A DNA stretch of 61,474 nt from Bacillus sp. J33 (GCF_000518885.1 NZ_JAEL01000020.1:1-61474), one strand, 5' to 3'; shown: positions 28,400 through 36,921, counted from the stretch's first letter. Notes: generated by a model not told the origin, from the sequence alone. Numbers and translations are program-made.

Positions 28400-29026
28400 T
28401 CATTTGCAGCTCTCTACTAATTGTACCTTCCAGGGATTATCGCAAAGTAACGGACCATTTTTTGTTTTTAACAATAATGATGAACCTTTCGCATACTCCA
28501 TTAAAGAAATTGCACCAAATGGCGTCTCAGCCTGTATATCCACTCTTGCAGGACAGTCCTGCAAGTCCTTTGTTATGCTTGCTGCTTGGTTAACACTTAT
28601 TGGATTTGGAGTCCGAAGAACAATGTCCAGATCGCTCTCACTTGTTACAGCCCTAACTTCGGCTGCAAGTTCAAACCCTGCACTTCCTCCAGGTCCCCAT
28701 ACAAGTTTATATTTATCCAGTATTTCCCTTGCTATTTTAAGAGAAGAAAAGACAGGTGATTGTTTATTTTCCCAGAGTTTCGTATCCGTCAAATTCTCAG
28801 GCTTGATTTGATGAATGATGGCATCCTCCGGTATAAATGCACCAAATCTTTCGCTCCTTGCCCTCCCCCTAATTCCAATAGCTATCTTTCCCTTTGGAGT
28901 ATTTGCCCTTCGGACAACAACATATGGTGCAATCCTCAACGATTGAATCGCCCAGGCTGGAATTGGAGAATAACTTATGAGATTTTTTGGATCAATCTTC
29001 AATAAATCATGAGGTTCGATCACCAT
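28400..29026 (-). CDS. mdcG: Malonate decarboxylase holo-ACP synthase (phosphoribosyl-dephospho-CoA transferase)
   Basis: A 208-residue nucleotidyltransferase-fold enzyme. WGPGGSAGFELA ... ESDLDIVLR gives the Gly-Ser loop and paired Asp residues that bind metal. It attaches the 2'-(5''-triphosphoribosyl)-3'-dephospho-CoA group made by MdcB to the acyl-carrier subunit MdcC, activating the decarboxylase. It overlaps the end of mdcDE by 7 bases, with GGCGGAG as ribosome site inside that gene, so translation is probably coupled. Last gene of the mdc operon. Confidence 0.9.
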   Translation of the reverse strand: MVIEPHDLLKIDPKNLISYSPIPAWAIQSLRIAPYVVVRRANTPKGKIAIGIRGRARSERFGAFIPEDAIIHQIKPENLTDTKLWENKQSPVFSSLKIAREILDKYKLVWGPGGSAGFELAAEVRAVTSESDLDIVLRTPNPISVNQAASITKDLQDCPARVDIQAETPFGAISLMEYAKGSSLLLKTKNGPLLCDNPWKVQLVESCK

Positions 29027-30711
29027 TGCTCCGCCAGCTTCTTTCTGACTAAAATTGAAGCTGATCTGCCGCCTTTTATAGCATTAACCGAGTTAAGCCT
29101 GTTGCTCAAGTCACGCGGGCTGCTTTGAATGTCTTCTATAGCTGTATTTATGCTTCTATAAATTAAGTCACGGGCTGCTTCAGCAGGTTCTTCAGCATTT
29201 ACATTGGAAATCAATTCATGAAGTGCTCCCAATTTTTCAAAGGAACGTATATCATAGGCCATTGACGGGACTTGTTTCGCTGCTTCTTCAAGTTCTTCAA
29301 TGGTTCTTTGAGTAATTCTTGCAGCTGACTGCTTTGACATTACATGTACATTGACACCTTCATCATCCAGGGCAATTAATCGGCTGGCTTGCAATCCATG
29401 TGCTAAAAATGCTCCCGAGATAGCCTTTCCTGGAATAAATGAAATCACCGGATGACCTGCTAACCTTGCTGTTGCATAAGCATCAACTGCCGCAGCACAG
29501 GCCTGATGGATCCCTAAAAGTTCCTCCCGATACCCATAAGCCTGGCTAGGGACATCAACAATAGCTACAATTGCACGTTTTTCTTCTTTATTCTTATCTT
29601 CTTCTATTGCATCCCGGACATGCTTGGCAATCATCCACCCTTGCTCAAGGCCAAATTCACCTGAACGAGCTCTTGGAAAACGGCTTGATTCATCTGGCAC
29701 TACAGCAAGGAAGCGAATAGGCTTGCTGCCAATTATTGAATCAGAACATAAAACCGAAGGAACACCCCCAATATTTTTGCTGCCCGCTGTCAAAAGGTTA
29801 AACCATCTATGTCCCCTGCTTTTCATTTTAACAGCAGTATGATCAGCAGCTTTCTTGTATTGATTTAAACTATCTGGATCGGATTCTGCCCACAGGTCCT
29901 GTACTTTCTGTGGATAGAGGACTTGTGATGTATTTACAGATCCGATAAATGAAAGGTATCTGTCAACCTGTGAGCTTCTTGGTTTTTCCACTGTTCCCTG
30001 CTTGATTACAGTAAATATGGCCTCTCTTAATGAGCTGATATTATCCTCAGCCTCTATGTCCGCAAAGCCAGCAGCCACCCTTTGTCTTCCTCCAATTGTA
30101 TTCCAAATCCGCTGTCGATCGGCTGAATCGAATTCCTGAATGCCGGCTTCCTGCTCAATTACTTCCGGTCCATTTAATCCAAGCCTGCCTTCACGTGTTA
30201 TGATTAAGGTACTGCATAAACCTGCGTTAATTGACATCCCGCCAAAGGCTCCGATTTTACCTGGAATTATCCCAATAACGGGCACATATTCCCTTAACGC
30301 CACAATGGCTGCACCAATTTCGGCAATTGATAAAAGGCCATAGTTGGCTTCCTGGAGCCTGACACCTCCAGTATCTAATATCAAAATGGGGTAAATCGTA
30401 TTGCCCATTTTATTATTTTCGAGTGCCATCTCTAAAGCCCCGGCAATCTTTGCACCTGAGACCTCACCTATTCCGCCTCCCTGAAAGCTGCCTTCAATGG
30501 AGATGACTACTGTTGACTGTCCATTTACCATTCCCTTGCCAATTATGACTCCATCATCACTTTGTGGAACAATGCCCTGCGTTTCCAGGTGCGGCGATTC
30601 AAGGCCTTCAAATGGCCCCAAAAGCTCCCTGAAGGTACCCTTGTCAAGAAGTACTTGAGCACGCTCCCTGCCGCCGCATTCAACAAAGCTACTTTTTAAT
30701 GTATCCAGCAT
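29020..30711 (-). CDS. mdcDE: Malonate decarboxylase beta-gamma fusion subunit
   Basis: A 563-residue protein joining two carboxyltransferase-like halves. Residues 1 to about 270 match MdcD (beta), with GGGIGEVSGAKIAGALE and GGVRLQEANYGLL. Residues from about 290 match MdcE (gamma), with FPRARSGEFGLEQGW and GKAISGAFLAHGL. The beta-gamma unit decarboxylates malonyl-S-ACP to acetyl-S-ACP without biotin. In Klebsiella and Pseudomonas these are separate genes; here there is no stop or second start between them. GGAGGTGG precedes the ATG, which overlaps the end of mdcC by 23 bases. Part of a seven-gene operon. Confidence 0.9.
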   Translation of the reverse strand: MLDTLKSSFVECGGRERAQVLLDKGTFRELLGPFEGLESPHLETQGIVPQSDDGVIIGKGMVNGQSTVVISIEGSFQGGGIGEVSGAKIAGALEMALENNKMGNTIYPILILDTGGVRLQEANYGLLSIAEIGAAIVALREYVPVIGIIPGKIGAFGGMSINAGLCSTLIITREGRLGLNGPEVIEQEAGIQEFDSADRQRIWNTIGGRQRVAAGFADIEAEDNISSLREAIFTVIKQGTVEKPRSSQVDRYLSFIGSVNTSQVLYPQKVQDLWAESDPDSLNQYKKAADHTAVKMKSRGHRWFNLLTAGSKNIGGVPSVLCSDSIIGSKPIRFLAVVPDESSRFPRARSGEFGLEQGWMIAKHVRDAIEEDKNKEEKRAIVAIVDVPSQAYGYREELLGIHQACAAAVDAYATARLAGHPVISFIPGKAISGAFLAHGLQASRLIALDDEGVNVHVMSKQSAARITQRTIEELEEAAKQVPSMAYDIRSFEKLGALHELISNVNAEEPAEAARDLIYRSINTAIEDIQSSPRDLSNRLNSVNAIKGGRSASILVRKKLAEQW

Positions 30712-31003
30712 CTCTGCCCACCTCCAAAGCTTGTGAAAGCCTTAATGATACAACCCCTGGAGTTGCCCCAAAATCATTGATTCTAATAATTGCTGAAATA
30801 TCATTTTTACTAAAGAACCGCTCTAATACCGTTTCCCAGAGCTGATGAAATCCAGTGGTGCCTGTACGGACAGTTACATCTGCATATCCCTGGTCCGAAG
30901 GTTCCATTAAAATCTCCAGGTCACCTGAACCTACGACTCCAACATGAGCTTTTGAATCCAGCATTTTGGTTGCAGGGAAACGAAAGTTTAATTTTTCCAT
31001 CAT
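30689..31003 (-). CDS. mdcC: Malonate decarboxylase acyl carrier protein (delta subunit)
   Basis: A 104-residue acyl-carrier protein. VGVVGSGDLEILMEP holds the Ser (about residue 26) that carries the triphosphoribosyl-dephospho-CoA prosthetic group. Malonyl and acetyl groups ride on this arm during turnover. The usual length of the family is about 100 residues. GGGGAG precedes ATGATG; either Met could start. It sits between mdcB (15-base gap) and mdcDE (overlap). Confidence 0.92.
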   Translation of the reverse strand: MMEKLNFRFPATKMLDSKAHVGVVGSGDLEILMEPSDQGYADVTVRTGTTGFHQLWETVLERFFSKNDISAIIRINDFGATPGVVSLRLSQALEVGRDAGYIKK

Positions 31004-31018
31004 ACAGCTCCCCTTCTA

Positions 31019-31897
31019 TTAAATTGGTAAAGCTTCGTTTCTCTTAAATTTGCTTTTCATATGTTGATCTAAATAATCCATAAAAATGGTGGCAGCAAGC
31101 AGATCTGCGCTTCCCCCAGGAGATACATTTCGAAGGCATAGTGATTGGTCCAATTGCTCTAATAACTGCCAGCCTCTGATAGTAGAAACTCCTCCAGCTT
31201 TTAAAATTTCTTTTGCACGCTCCTTTGTGCCTTCCAAAGCTTCCTTCCCGCCTCTATGCAAAATACAGGTGTCATTAAGCTCTGCCATAAGGGCAATTAA
31301 CACGTTAAGCCTGCAAAGATTCTCATTCTTGCATTTTTTTCTGGAATCATAAAGGACTGGCAGGCCAATAAGCCTTACATGAGGAAATCCTTGCTCCGCC
31401 TCCACTTTGGCTCCGCCTACTCCGAACCTTGCTTTAACACTGCTGCCATTTGTTTTAATCGGAGGCAGTTTTCGATCAGGAAAGAGAGCCAGCCTTCCTG
31501 CTTGAACAGCTACATCTTCAATTTCGCAATTACCTAAGTACATCGCAGCACTTGAAACCAGCAGCCCTAATGCCCATATAGCTCCTTTATGGGTATTTAC
31601 CCCACCAGTGGCCATAAACATTTCCCGTTCTCCCTGCCGCCCAATGGCCGCAATCTCTTCCCGCAGTTCCTGTGAAGGAGACCGGTTAAAGCTTTTTTTC
31701 GCTATTTCAATAAATGTGCCTTCTAGTGCTTTAGCAGATTTAATCATTGTTTTTAGTGACATATCTGTATGAGAGCCTGAATTTTTCTTATCAACAAGAC
31801 CTGGTTTTGGTGTAAGCTCAGCCTCTTCTATAAGTGATTGTACTGCCATCTTTCCAAGGCATAGGCTGTAAGAGTGCAAGTCTATCATTGAATTCAC
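31019..31897 (-). CDS. mdcB: Triphosphoribosyl-dephospho-CoA synthase
   Basis: A 292-residue CitG/MdcB-family enzyme. Signature segments are ELTPKPGLVDKKNSGSH, TGGVNTHKGAIWALGLL and SPGGSADLLAATIF. It condenses ATP with 3'-dephospho-CoA to make the precursor of the MdcC prosthetic group, which MdcG then attaches. It lies 11 bases downstream of mdcA in the same operon. GGAAGTGA precedes the ATG. Confidence 0.92.
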   Translation of the reverse strand: MNSMIDLHSYSLCLGKMAVQSLIEEAELTPKPGLVDKKNSGSHTDMSLKTMIKSAKALEGTFIEIAKKSFNRSPSQELREEIAAIGRQGEREMFMATGGVNTHKGAIWALGLLVSSAAMYLGNCEIEDVAVQAGRLALFPDRKLPPIKTNGSSVKARFGVGGAKVEAEQGFPHVRLIGLPVLYDSRKKCKNENLCRLNVLIALMAELNDTCILHRGGKEALEGTKERAKEILKAGGVSTIRGWQLLEQLDQSLCLRNVSPGGSADLLAATIFMDYLDQHMKSKFKRNEALPI

Positions 31898-31908
31898 TTC
31901 CGTCCCTT

Positions 31909-33555
31909 TTACCAGCTTCTAAATTTGGCAGGCGGTTCATATAAACCTTCTGACCATTCCACGAGTTCTTCAACATTTTTGGCTGCCAGCAGTGATCTTT
32001 TTGCTTCCGTCCTTCTAATTCCGAGATCTTCCGGAAGAGCAATTATCCCTTCTCTTCTCAGCCTATCCGTCTTCTTCACATCATGCTTCAGGCCTATTGG
32101 CGTTACACCGGCAATAGCTGAGATTGCCTGCCTTCGTTCTTCCATGCTGTCCGTTTTATATAGATAGGCAATGCCTTCTTCGGTCACTATATGTGTAACA
32201 TCATTTCCATAAATCATGACAGGTGCTGTCTCAAGCCCTATGTCCTTTTTGGCTCCCACAGCATCCAGCGATTCAACAAAAACTGGTTTATTTCCGTTTT
32301 GGAATGTTTCGACTACCTGAACTACTAATTTTCTTCCGCGTGCAAGCGGGTCCGTATCAGTCATCATGTCCAGCCAGGCTTGAGAGGAATGGCGCCTGCC
32401 TCCCGGATCATGCCCCATGTTCGGTGCTCCCCCAAAGCCTGCCAGCCTTCCTCTTGTTACGGTTGAAGAATTGCCTGCTTCGTCAATCTGCAGGCTAGAC
32501 CCCACAAATAAATCTACAGCATATTGACCTGCAAGCTGGCAAAGTGTTCTGTTTGAACGCAAGCTTCCATCATGACCGGTAAAAAATACATCACGCCTGG
32601 CAGCTACGTATTTTTCCATTCCTACTTCTCCGCCAAAACAGTGGATACTCTCTACCCAGCCGCTTTCAATTGCTGGAATAAGAGTCGGATGGGGATTCAA
32701 TGCCCAATGCTTGCAAATTTTCCCCTTCAGGCCCAAGGATTCACCGTAAGTCGGGAGTAGCAATTCAATTGCGGCAGTATTGTAGCCAATCCCATGGTTC
32801 AGAGATTTCACCCCGTGTTTTTCATAAATTCCACGAATGATCATCATTGCCTGGAGAATTTGAATATCTGTTATATGGCGCGGATCGCGGGTGAACAACG
32901 GCTCCAGTTGGTAAGGCTTATCAGCAACAACCACAAAATCAATCCAGGAGCCCGGGATGTCAACACGAGGCAAGTCGTCAACTAATTCATTCACCTGGGC
33001 AATAACAATGCCGCTGCTAAATCCCGCTGCCTCAACAAGGGTTGGAGTTTCTTCAGTATTTGGTCCTGTATATAAGTTCCCTGCAGCATCAGCTTTATCT
33101 GCAGCCACTAAAGCGACCGAAGGAATCAAATCAATGAATAGCCTGCCATATAGCTCGACATATGTATGAATCTCACCCATTGTCAGCTTTCCATCTTCCA
33201 GCATTTGAGCCATTCGCAGACTTTGTGGGCCTGCATAAGAAAAATCCACTTTGTTAGCGATTCCATTCTCGAATAAATCCAAGTGTTCAGGCCGGGAAAT
33301 GCTTGACATAATCATGTGCAGATCAAATAGTTTTTTAGGATCCGCCTTGGCAAGAGCAGCTGAAAGGAAGGATGCCTGCTTTTGATTATTTCCTTCCAGA
33401 ACCACCCGGTCTCCTGGCATAATCAGTGTTTCCAAAGCCTCGACGATTTGGTGTGTGGGAATAATTCTGCTGCTGGTGATTTCCTTCATTTTCTCTATTC
33501 TTTTTTGCTTGGCTTCAAGACGGGTATTCCAAGATCGTTGTTTAGTAGCCTGCAT
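31909..33555 (-). CDS. mdcA: Malonate decarboxylase alpha subunit (acetyl-S-ACP:malonate ACP transferase)
   Basis: A 548-residue CoA-transferase-like protein of typical MdcA length. Landmarks are IPTHQIVEALETLIMPGDRV, YTGPNTEETPTLVEAAGF, HCFGGEVGMEKYVAARRDVF and GFGGAPNMGHDPGGRRHSS. It swaps malonate for acetate on the ACP thioester. GGGAGA lies 8 bases before the ATG. It is the third gene of the operon, 34 bases after mdcH. Confidence 0.95.
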   Translation of the reverse strand: MQATKQRSWNTRLEAKQKRIEKMKEITSSRIIPTHQIVEALETLIMPGDRVVLEGNNQKQASFLSAALAKADPKKLFDLHMIMSSISRPEHLDLFENGIANKVDFSYAGPQSLRMAQMLEDGKLTMGEIHTYVELYGRLFIDLIPSVALVAADKADAAGNLYTGPNTEETPTLVEAAGFSSGIVIAQVNELVDDLPRVDIPGSWIDFVVVADKPYQLEPLFTRDPRHITDIQILQAMMIIRGIYEKHGVKSLNHGIGYNTAAIELLLPTYGESLGLKGKICKHWALNPHPTLIPAIESGWVESIHCFGGEVGMEKYVAARRDVFFTGHDGSLRSNRTLCQLAGQYAVDLFVGSSLQIDEAGNSSTVTRGRLAGFGGAPNMGHDPGGRRHSSQAWLDMMTDTDPLARGRKLVVQVVETFQNGNKPVFVESLDAVGAKKDIGLETAPVMIYGNDVTHIVTEEGIAYLYKTDSMEERRQAISAIAGVTPIGLKHDVKKTDRLRREGIIALPEDLGIRRTEAKRSLLAAKNVEELVEWSEGLYEPPAKFRSW

Positions 33556-33589
33556 TGTAGAATCTCCCTTCTGATTTCAAATTTTCATT

Positions 33590-34516
33590 TTACGAACATA
33601 GCCTCTTTGCCAGGAAGACACAGTTTTCGAAACCATTTTCTTCCACCGAAACAGATCGGGCACCAGGCAGCGTTTTTTTATTTAAATTGGTTAGAACACT
33701 TCCAGATGGCATTTCAATTAGGAGCCTTGTTCCATACTCACAAAGTAAAGAGCATATTTCATACCAACGGACCGGATGTGAAACATTTAACGCGAGATCC
33801 TCCTTGATTTGTTCCGAATTCCTAATTAACCGGGCTTTCCTATTTGAGGCATAAGGAACTGCAGGTGTACTGATTTTGATATGTTTAAGCTTGTCATATA
33901 AGATATCACCTACAGAATTTAGCAATGGACAATGTGACGGTACACTTACGTTAAGAAGTTCAGCCCTCCTTGCACCACTTTTTGCTGCTTGATCAAGAAC
34001 CATATTGATGCCTGGAATGGAGCCGGAGATTGTAATTTGGTCGGCTGCATTAATATTGGAGGAATATACTGGGGTCACTTCTGTAAATATGGTTTCAACT
34101 GCTTTCCTTACCGACCTTGGATCTAACCCTGAAATCACCCCCATCCCATAACCAGAAGGAAAAGCCTGTTCCATCAGTTCCCCCCTTAGCTTTACAAGCC
34201 TCAAAGCATCGGTAAAATCCATTGCCCCGCAAGTAACGGCAGCTCCAAAGGCACCAACTGAATGGCCTGCCACAAAGTCAGGCCTCACCCCTTCTGAAAC
34301 GAGTGCTTTTGATACAGCAACTGACGCAATAAGCAAACACAATTGAACTGATACAGTGGACATCAATGCTTCAGCAGTATCGAGATTATAAACACCTTCA
34401 CCAATTACTTCACTCGCTTCCTGCATAACGTCACTTACGGCTGGATGGTCAGGCAGGTGGTGAAGCATCCTAATTTTTTGTGAACCTTGGCCAGGAAATA
34501 AGAATGCAAGTTTCAT
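33590..34516 (-). CDS. mdcH: Malonyl-CoA:ACP acyltransferase of malonate decarboxylase
   Basis: A 308-residue FabD-type acyltransferase. FLFPGQGSQ opens the protein and the nucleophile Ser86 lies in FVAGHSVGAFG; SVPSHCPLLNSV carries the catalytic His. It primes the MdcC subunit with malonyl groups from malonyl-CoA. MdcH is distinguished from housekeeping FabD by its place in the mdc operon. AGGAGG is 4 bases before the ATG. It lies 11 bases past the gntR gene. Confidence 0.9.
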   Translation of the reverse strand: MKLAFLFPGQGSQKIRMLHHLPDHPAVSDVMQEASEVIGEGVYNLDTAEALMSTVSVQLCLLIASVAVSKALVSEGVRPDFVAGHSVGAFGAAVTCGAMDFTDALRLVKLRGELMEQAFPSGYGMGVISGLDPRSVRKAVETIFTEVTPVYSSNINAADQITISGSIPGINMVLDQAAKSGARRAELLNVSVPSHCPLLNSVGDILYDKLKHIKISTPAVPYASNRKARLIRNSEQIKEDLALNVSHPVRWYEICSLLCEYGTRLLIEMPSGSVLTNLNKKTLPGARSVSVEENGFENCVFLAKRLCS

Positions 34517-34527
34517 CTCCTCTCCTC

Positions 34528-35178
34528 CTATTTACCCAGCTTTCTCTTCATGCTGGCTATTACATCCTGATTATGTTTTGTTAGCAGCTCTGTTGCCTCT
34601 GCTATTTTTTCTTCGTATAGAAGACCGATTAACATTTCATGCTCACGTACTGACTTTTCAATATTTCCCTGGTTAGCGAATGAAAGGCTCTGTATTCTCA
34701 ATAAAGGCCATCCAAGCCGGGAATACATTGTCTTAATGGTTTCGCTTTTGCTCATTTCTACAAGTGCGGTATGGAATGAATGATTCAACTGCGTATATTG
34801 ATGAATATCAGTAACATTCTTCATCGTGTCTAAGAGTAATGACATTTTTTCCAGCCCATTTTTGTCGATCCCATTTCTATTGATTCTATCTATGGCCATG
34901 GACTCCAGCATGACTCTAATTTCCAGCAGATCATAAATTTCATTTTCTGTATAATCTTTAACTACCGCTCCTTTTCGGGGAATCCTTTCGACAAGCCCTT
35001 CAATTGAAAGTAAGTAAATGGCCTCCCTTACTGGTGCACGGCTTGTACCATACTCCTCGGCATAAATATGTTCAATCAATTTTTCACCTGGAACCAGCTC
35101 CCCCTTAATAATTTGTTCAGTGATGTGTTCGGCTATATGATTTGACAAAGCATTTTGATTAATTTTATCTGTTTTCAT
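34528..35178 (-). CDS. GntR/FadR-type regulator of malonate utilisation
   Basis: A 216-residue regulator. The N-terminal winged HTH contains GELVPGEKLIEHIYAEEYG and TSRAPVREAIYLL; the C-terminal all-helical FCD effector domain spans about residues 85-210. It is the first gene of the mdc operon and faces madLM. Two related inverted repeats in the gap (35211-35221 and 35324-35335) sit just past the -10 boxes of both promoters, so it probably represses both units and itself, and releases DNA when malonate or malonyl-CoA is present (inference). GAGGAGA precedes the ATG. Confidence 0.88.
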   Translation of the reverse strand: MKTDKINQNALSNHIAEHITEQIIKGELVPGEKLIEHIYAEEYGTSRAPVREAIYLLSIEGLVERIPRKGAVVKDYTENEIYDLLEIRVMLESMAIDRINRNGIDKNGLEKMSLLLDTMKNVTDIHQYTQLNHSFHTALVEMSKSETIKTMYSRLGWPLLRIQSLSFANQGNIEKSVREHEMLIGLLYEEKIAEATELLTKHNQDVIASMKRKLGK

Positions 35179-35210
35179 GACACCGTCTCCTCTATTAAAA
35201 AATGTTTTGG

Positions 35211-35221
35211 TCGACTGTCGA
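35211..35221. promoter_or_regulatory. Operator 1 (mdc side)
   Basis: TCGACTGTCGA is a perfect inverted repeat within GTCGACTGTCGATTT. It begins 4 bases downstream of the mdc -10 element. The core GTCGACTGT-N-GATTT is shared with operator 2. Confidence 0.7.
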
Positions 35222-35225
35222 TTTT

Positions 35226-35254
35226 ATTATACTCTTTCATTTTTAATAATTCAA
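35226..35254 (-). promoter_or_regulatory. Sigma-A promoter of the gntR-mdc operon
   Basis: On the minus strand TTGAAT (35254-35249), a 17-base spacer and TATAAT (35231-35226) form a near-consensus promoter. The start point would fall in operator 1. Confidence 0.8.
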
Positions 35255-35280
35255 TATTTTAAGAAAATTTGAAAAATAAA

Positions 35281-35310
35281 TTGACTTATGCTTTTCATTC
35301 GTTTTATTAT
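35281..35310 (+). promoter_or_regulatory. Sigma-A promoter of madLM
   Basis: TTGACT (35281-35286), an 18-base spacer and TATTAT (35305-35310). Operator 2 starts 13 bases further downstream. Confidence 0.7.
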
Positions 35311-35323
35311 GGTTTCTAGGAAT

Positions 35324-35335
35324 ACAGTCGACTGT
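35324..35335. promoter_or_regulatory. Operator 2 (madLM side)
   Basis: ACAGTCGACTGT is a perfect 12-bp palindrome. It shares GTCGACTGT-N-GATTT with operator 1 and overlaps the expected start of transcription of madLM. Confidence 0.7.
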
Positions 35336-35346
35336 AGATTTACAAA

Positions 35347-35362
35347 ATGCAAGCGCTTTCCT
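35347..35362 (+). promoter_or_regulatory. cre-like (CcpA) site in the madLM leader
   Basis: ATGCAAGCGCTTTCCT matches the catabolite-responsive element pattern TGNAANCGNTNNCA except at the last base. It lies about 30 bases past the expected madLM start, where cre sites block elongation. Confidence 0.5.
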
Positions 35363-35461
35363 GTGTAATTTTTCCTGCAGCCTAGTCCAGACAGATTTTC
35401 TAAGACTCACTTTGCATCCCTGTCCCTAAGCTCACAGCAAAAAATTAAAAGGAGAGATGAA

Positions 35462-35875
35462 ATGGTTATATATGGGGTTGCTTTACTATCTATCTGTTTA
35501 CTATCGGGTATATTTTTGGGAGACCTTTTTGGAAAATTCCTTGGGATTGATGCAAATGTCGGCGGTGTCGGCATTGCTATGCTAATGTTAATTCTTCTAG
35601 TTGAATACCTAAAGAAGAAAGATAAACTAAAAACCCAGACTCAGGAAGGATTATCATTCTGGAGTGCCATGTATATCCCTATAGTTATTGCAATGTCGGC
35701 ACAGCAAAATGTTGTAGCTGCTTTGGACGGAGGACCCCTTGCCATTACAGCAGGAGCAGCAGCAGTCTTGATCAGCTGGGCAGCAGTACCTGCTTTAAGC
35801 AAGGGCGGAAAGGCAAGCAAAACCCTGGAAACTAATATAACTGGAGGGGATCAGCATGCTGGAAATAGTAAGTAA
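35462..35875 (+). CDS. madL: Malonate transporter subunit MadL
   Basis: A 137-residue membrane protein with about four hydrophobic segments (VALLSICLLSGIFLGDLFG, GGVGIAMLMLILLVEYL, AITAGAAAVLISWAAVPAL). Length and segments match MadL of the sodium-coupled malonate carrier MadLM. It should import malonate with MadM for the adjacent decarboxylase. AAAGGAGAGATG precedes the ATG. It overlaps madM by 20 bases. Confidence 0.88.
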   Translation: MVIYGVALLSICLLSGIFLGDLFGKFLGIDANVGGVGIAMLMLILLVEYLKKKDKLKTQTQEGLSFWSAMYIPIVIAMSAQQNVVAALDGGPLAITAGAAAVLISWAAVPALSKGGKASKTLETNITGGDQHAGNSK

Positions 35876-36620
35876 TGCACTAATGGATAATGGTCTAATT
35901 GTAGCCTTCACTGTTGTAGGGATTACTATGTTTATCTCCTATTACCTCTCCGATAAACTAACAAAAGGGCGTATTCATGGCTCAGCAATTGCCATAGCCC
36001 TTGGTTTAGTGCTTGCTTATATTGGCGGATTGGCGACCGGCGGGGAAAAAGGCCTGTCAGACATTGGTGTGTTCGCTGGCATCGGTCTGATGGGCGGAGG
36101 CATGCTTCGGGATTTTGCCATTGTGGCCACAGCGTTTGGAGCCAACTTCAGTGAAATCAAAAAGGCAGGATTAAATGGAATTATGTCTCTCTTTTTGGGA
36201 GTAGTGCTTTCATTCATTGTAGGTGTAGGTATTGCTTTGGCATTTGGATATAAAGACGCAGTCAGCTTAACAACAATTGGAGCGGGTACAGCAACATACA
36301 TAGTTGGCCCTGTAACAGGAACAGCTATTGGGGCAAGTTCTGAAGTAATCACTCTCAGTATTGCGGCTGGATTGGTAAAATCCATTCTGACCATGATAGG
36401 CACTCCTTTTGTAGCGAAGTATATCGGATTGAATAATCCTCGCTCTGCAATGGTTTATGGAGGTCTTATGGGAACTACAAGCGGAGTAGCAGGTGGATTG
36501 GCTGCAACTGACCCTAAACTAGTGCCATATGGAGCGGTTACTGCAACATTTTATACAGGTTTGGGCTGTCTGTTAGCACCCTCTGTTCTATTTTTAATGA
36601 CAAAAGCAGTTTTTGGCTAA
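35856..36620 (+). CDS. madM: Malonate transporter subunit MadM
   Basis: A 254-residue protein with about eight membrane helices, glycine-rich (GVFAGIGLMGGGMLRDFAIV, GGLMGTTSGVAGGLAATDP). It is the large subunit of the MadLM malonate:Na+ symporter. Overlap with madL indicates coupled translation. No clear terminator follows; a dispersed repeat begins 31 bases past the stop. Confidence 0.88.
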   Translation: MLEIVSNALMDNGLIVAFTVVGITMFISYYLSDKLTKGRIHGSAIAIALGLVLAYIGGLATGGEKGLSDIGVFAGIGLMGGGMLRDFAIVATAFGANFSEIKKAGLNGIMSLFLGVVLSFIVGVGIALAFGYKDAVSLTTIGAGTATYIVGPVTGTAIGASSEVITLSIAAGLVKSILTMIGTPFVAKYIGLNNPRSAMVYGGLMGTTSGVAGGLAATDPKLVPYGAVTATFYTGLGCLLAPSVLFLMTKAVFG

Positions 36621-36651
36621 AGCAGCCGGTCTGCTAATTAAATATGGTTTT

Positions 36652-36862
36652 TTTATCATAAATGTTGTTTTTACTTATAAATTCTGCCCGATGATTTCCG
36701 CTAAGAGCATTTTCTTTTCACGGGGAGGGATGAGAGCCACCTCGCTTTCGCCTGTGGGGTCTTCCCTCTCTCCAGAGCAGGACATTGGAGAAGCATCCTT
36801 GAATTAACACCTCGTCGTTAGAAAATGCGAATGATTTTTGAGGAGTCAAATGCCCTCCTCTG
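36652..36862 (-). repeat. Dispersed repeat, copy B (full length)
   Basis: In reverse orientation this copy contains the blocks TTTTCTAACGACGAGGTGTTAATTC-like (36810-36835), GACCCCACAGGCGAAAG and GAAATCATCGGGCAG, in the same order as copy C at 43495-43745. It shares 28 identical bases with copy A at 6429-6560. Open frames across it have no ribosome site and are not called. Confidence 0.8.
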
Positions 36863-36921
36863 CAATCAACTCAGTTGGTTATCCTTGAAAAGCAACAAAC
36901 TTTACGAAAACATCGCTAAGT

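Noticed and set aside
36613-36807. 64-codon frame after madM
   Set aside because: It lies inside dispersed repeat B and has no ribosome site.
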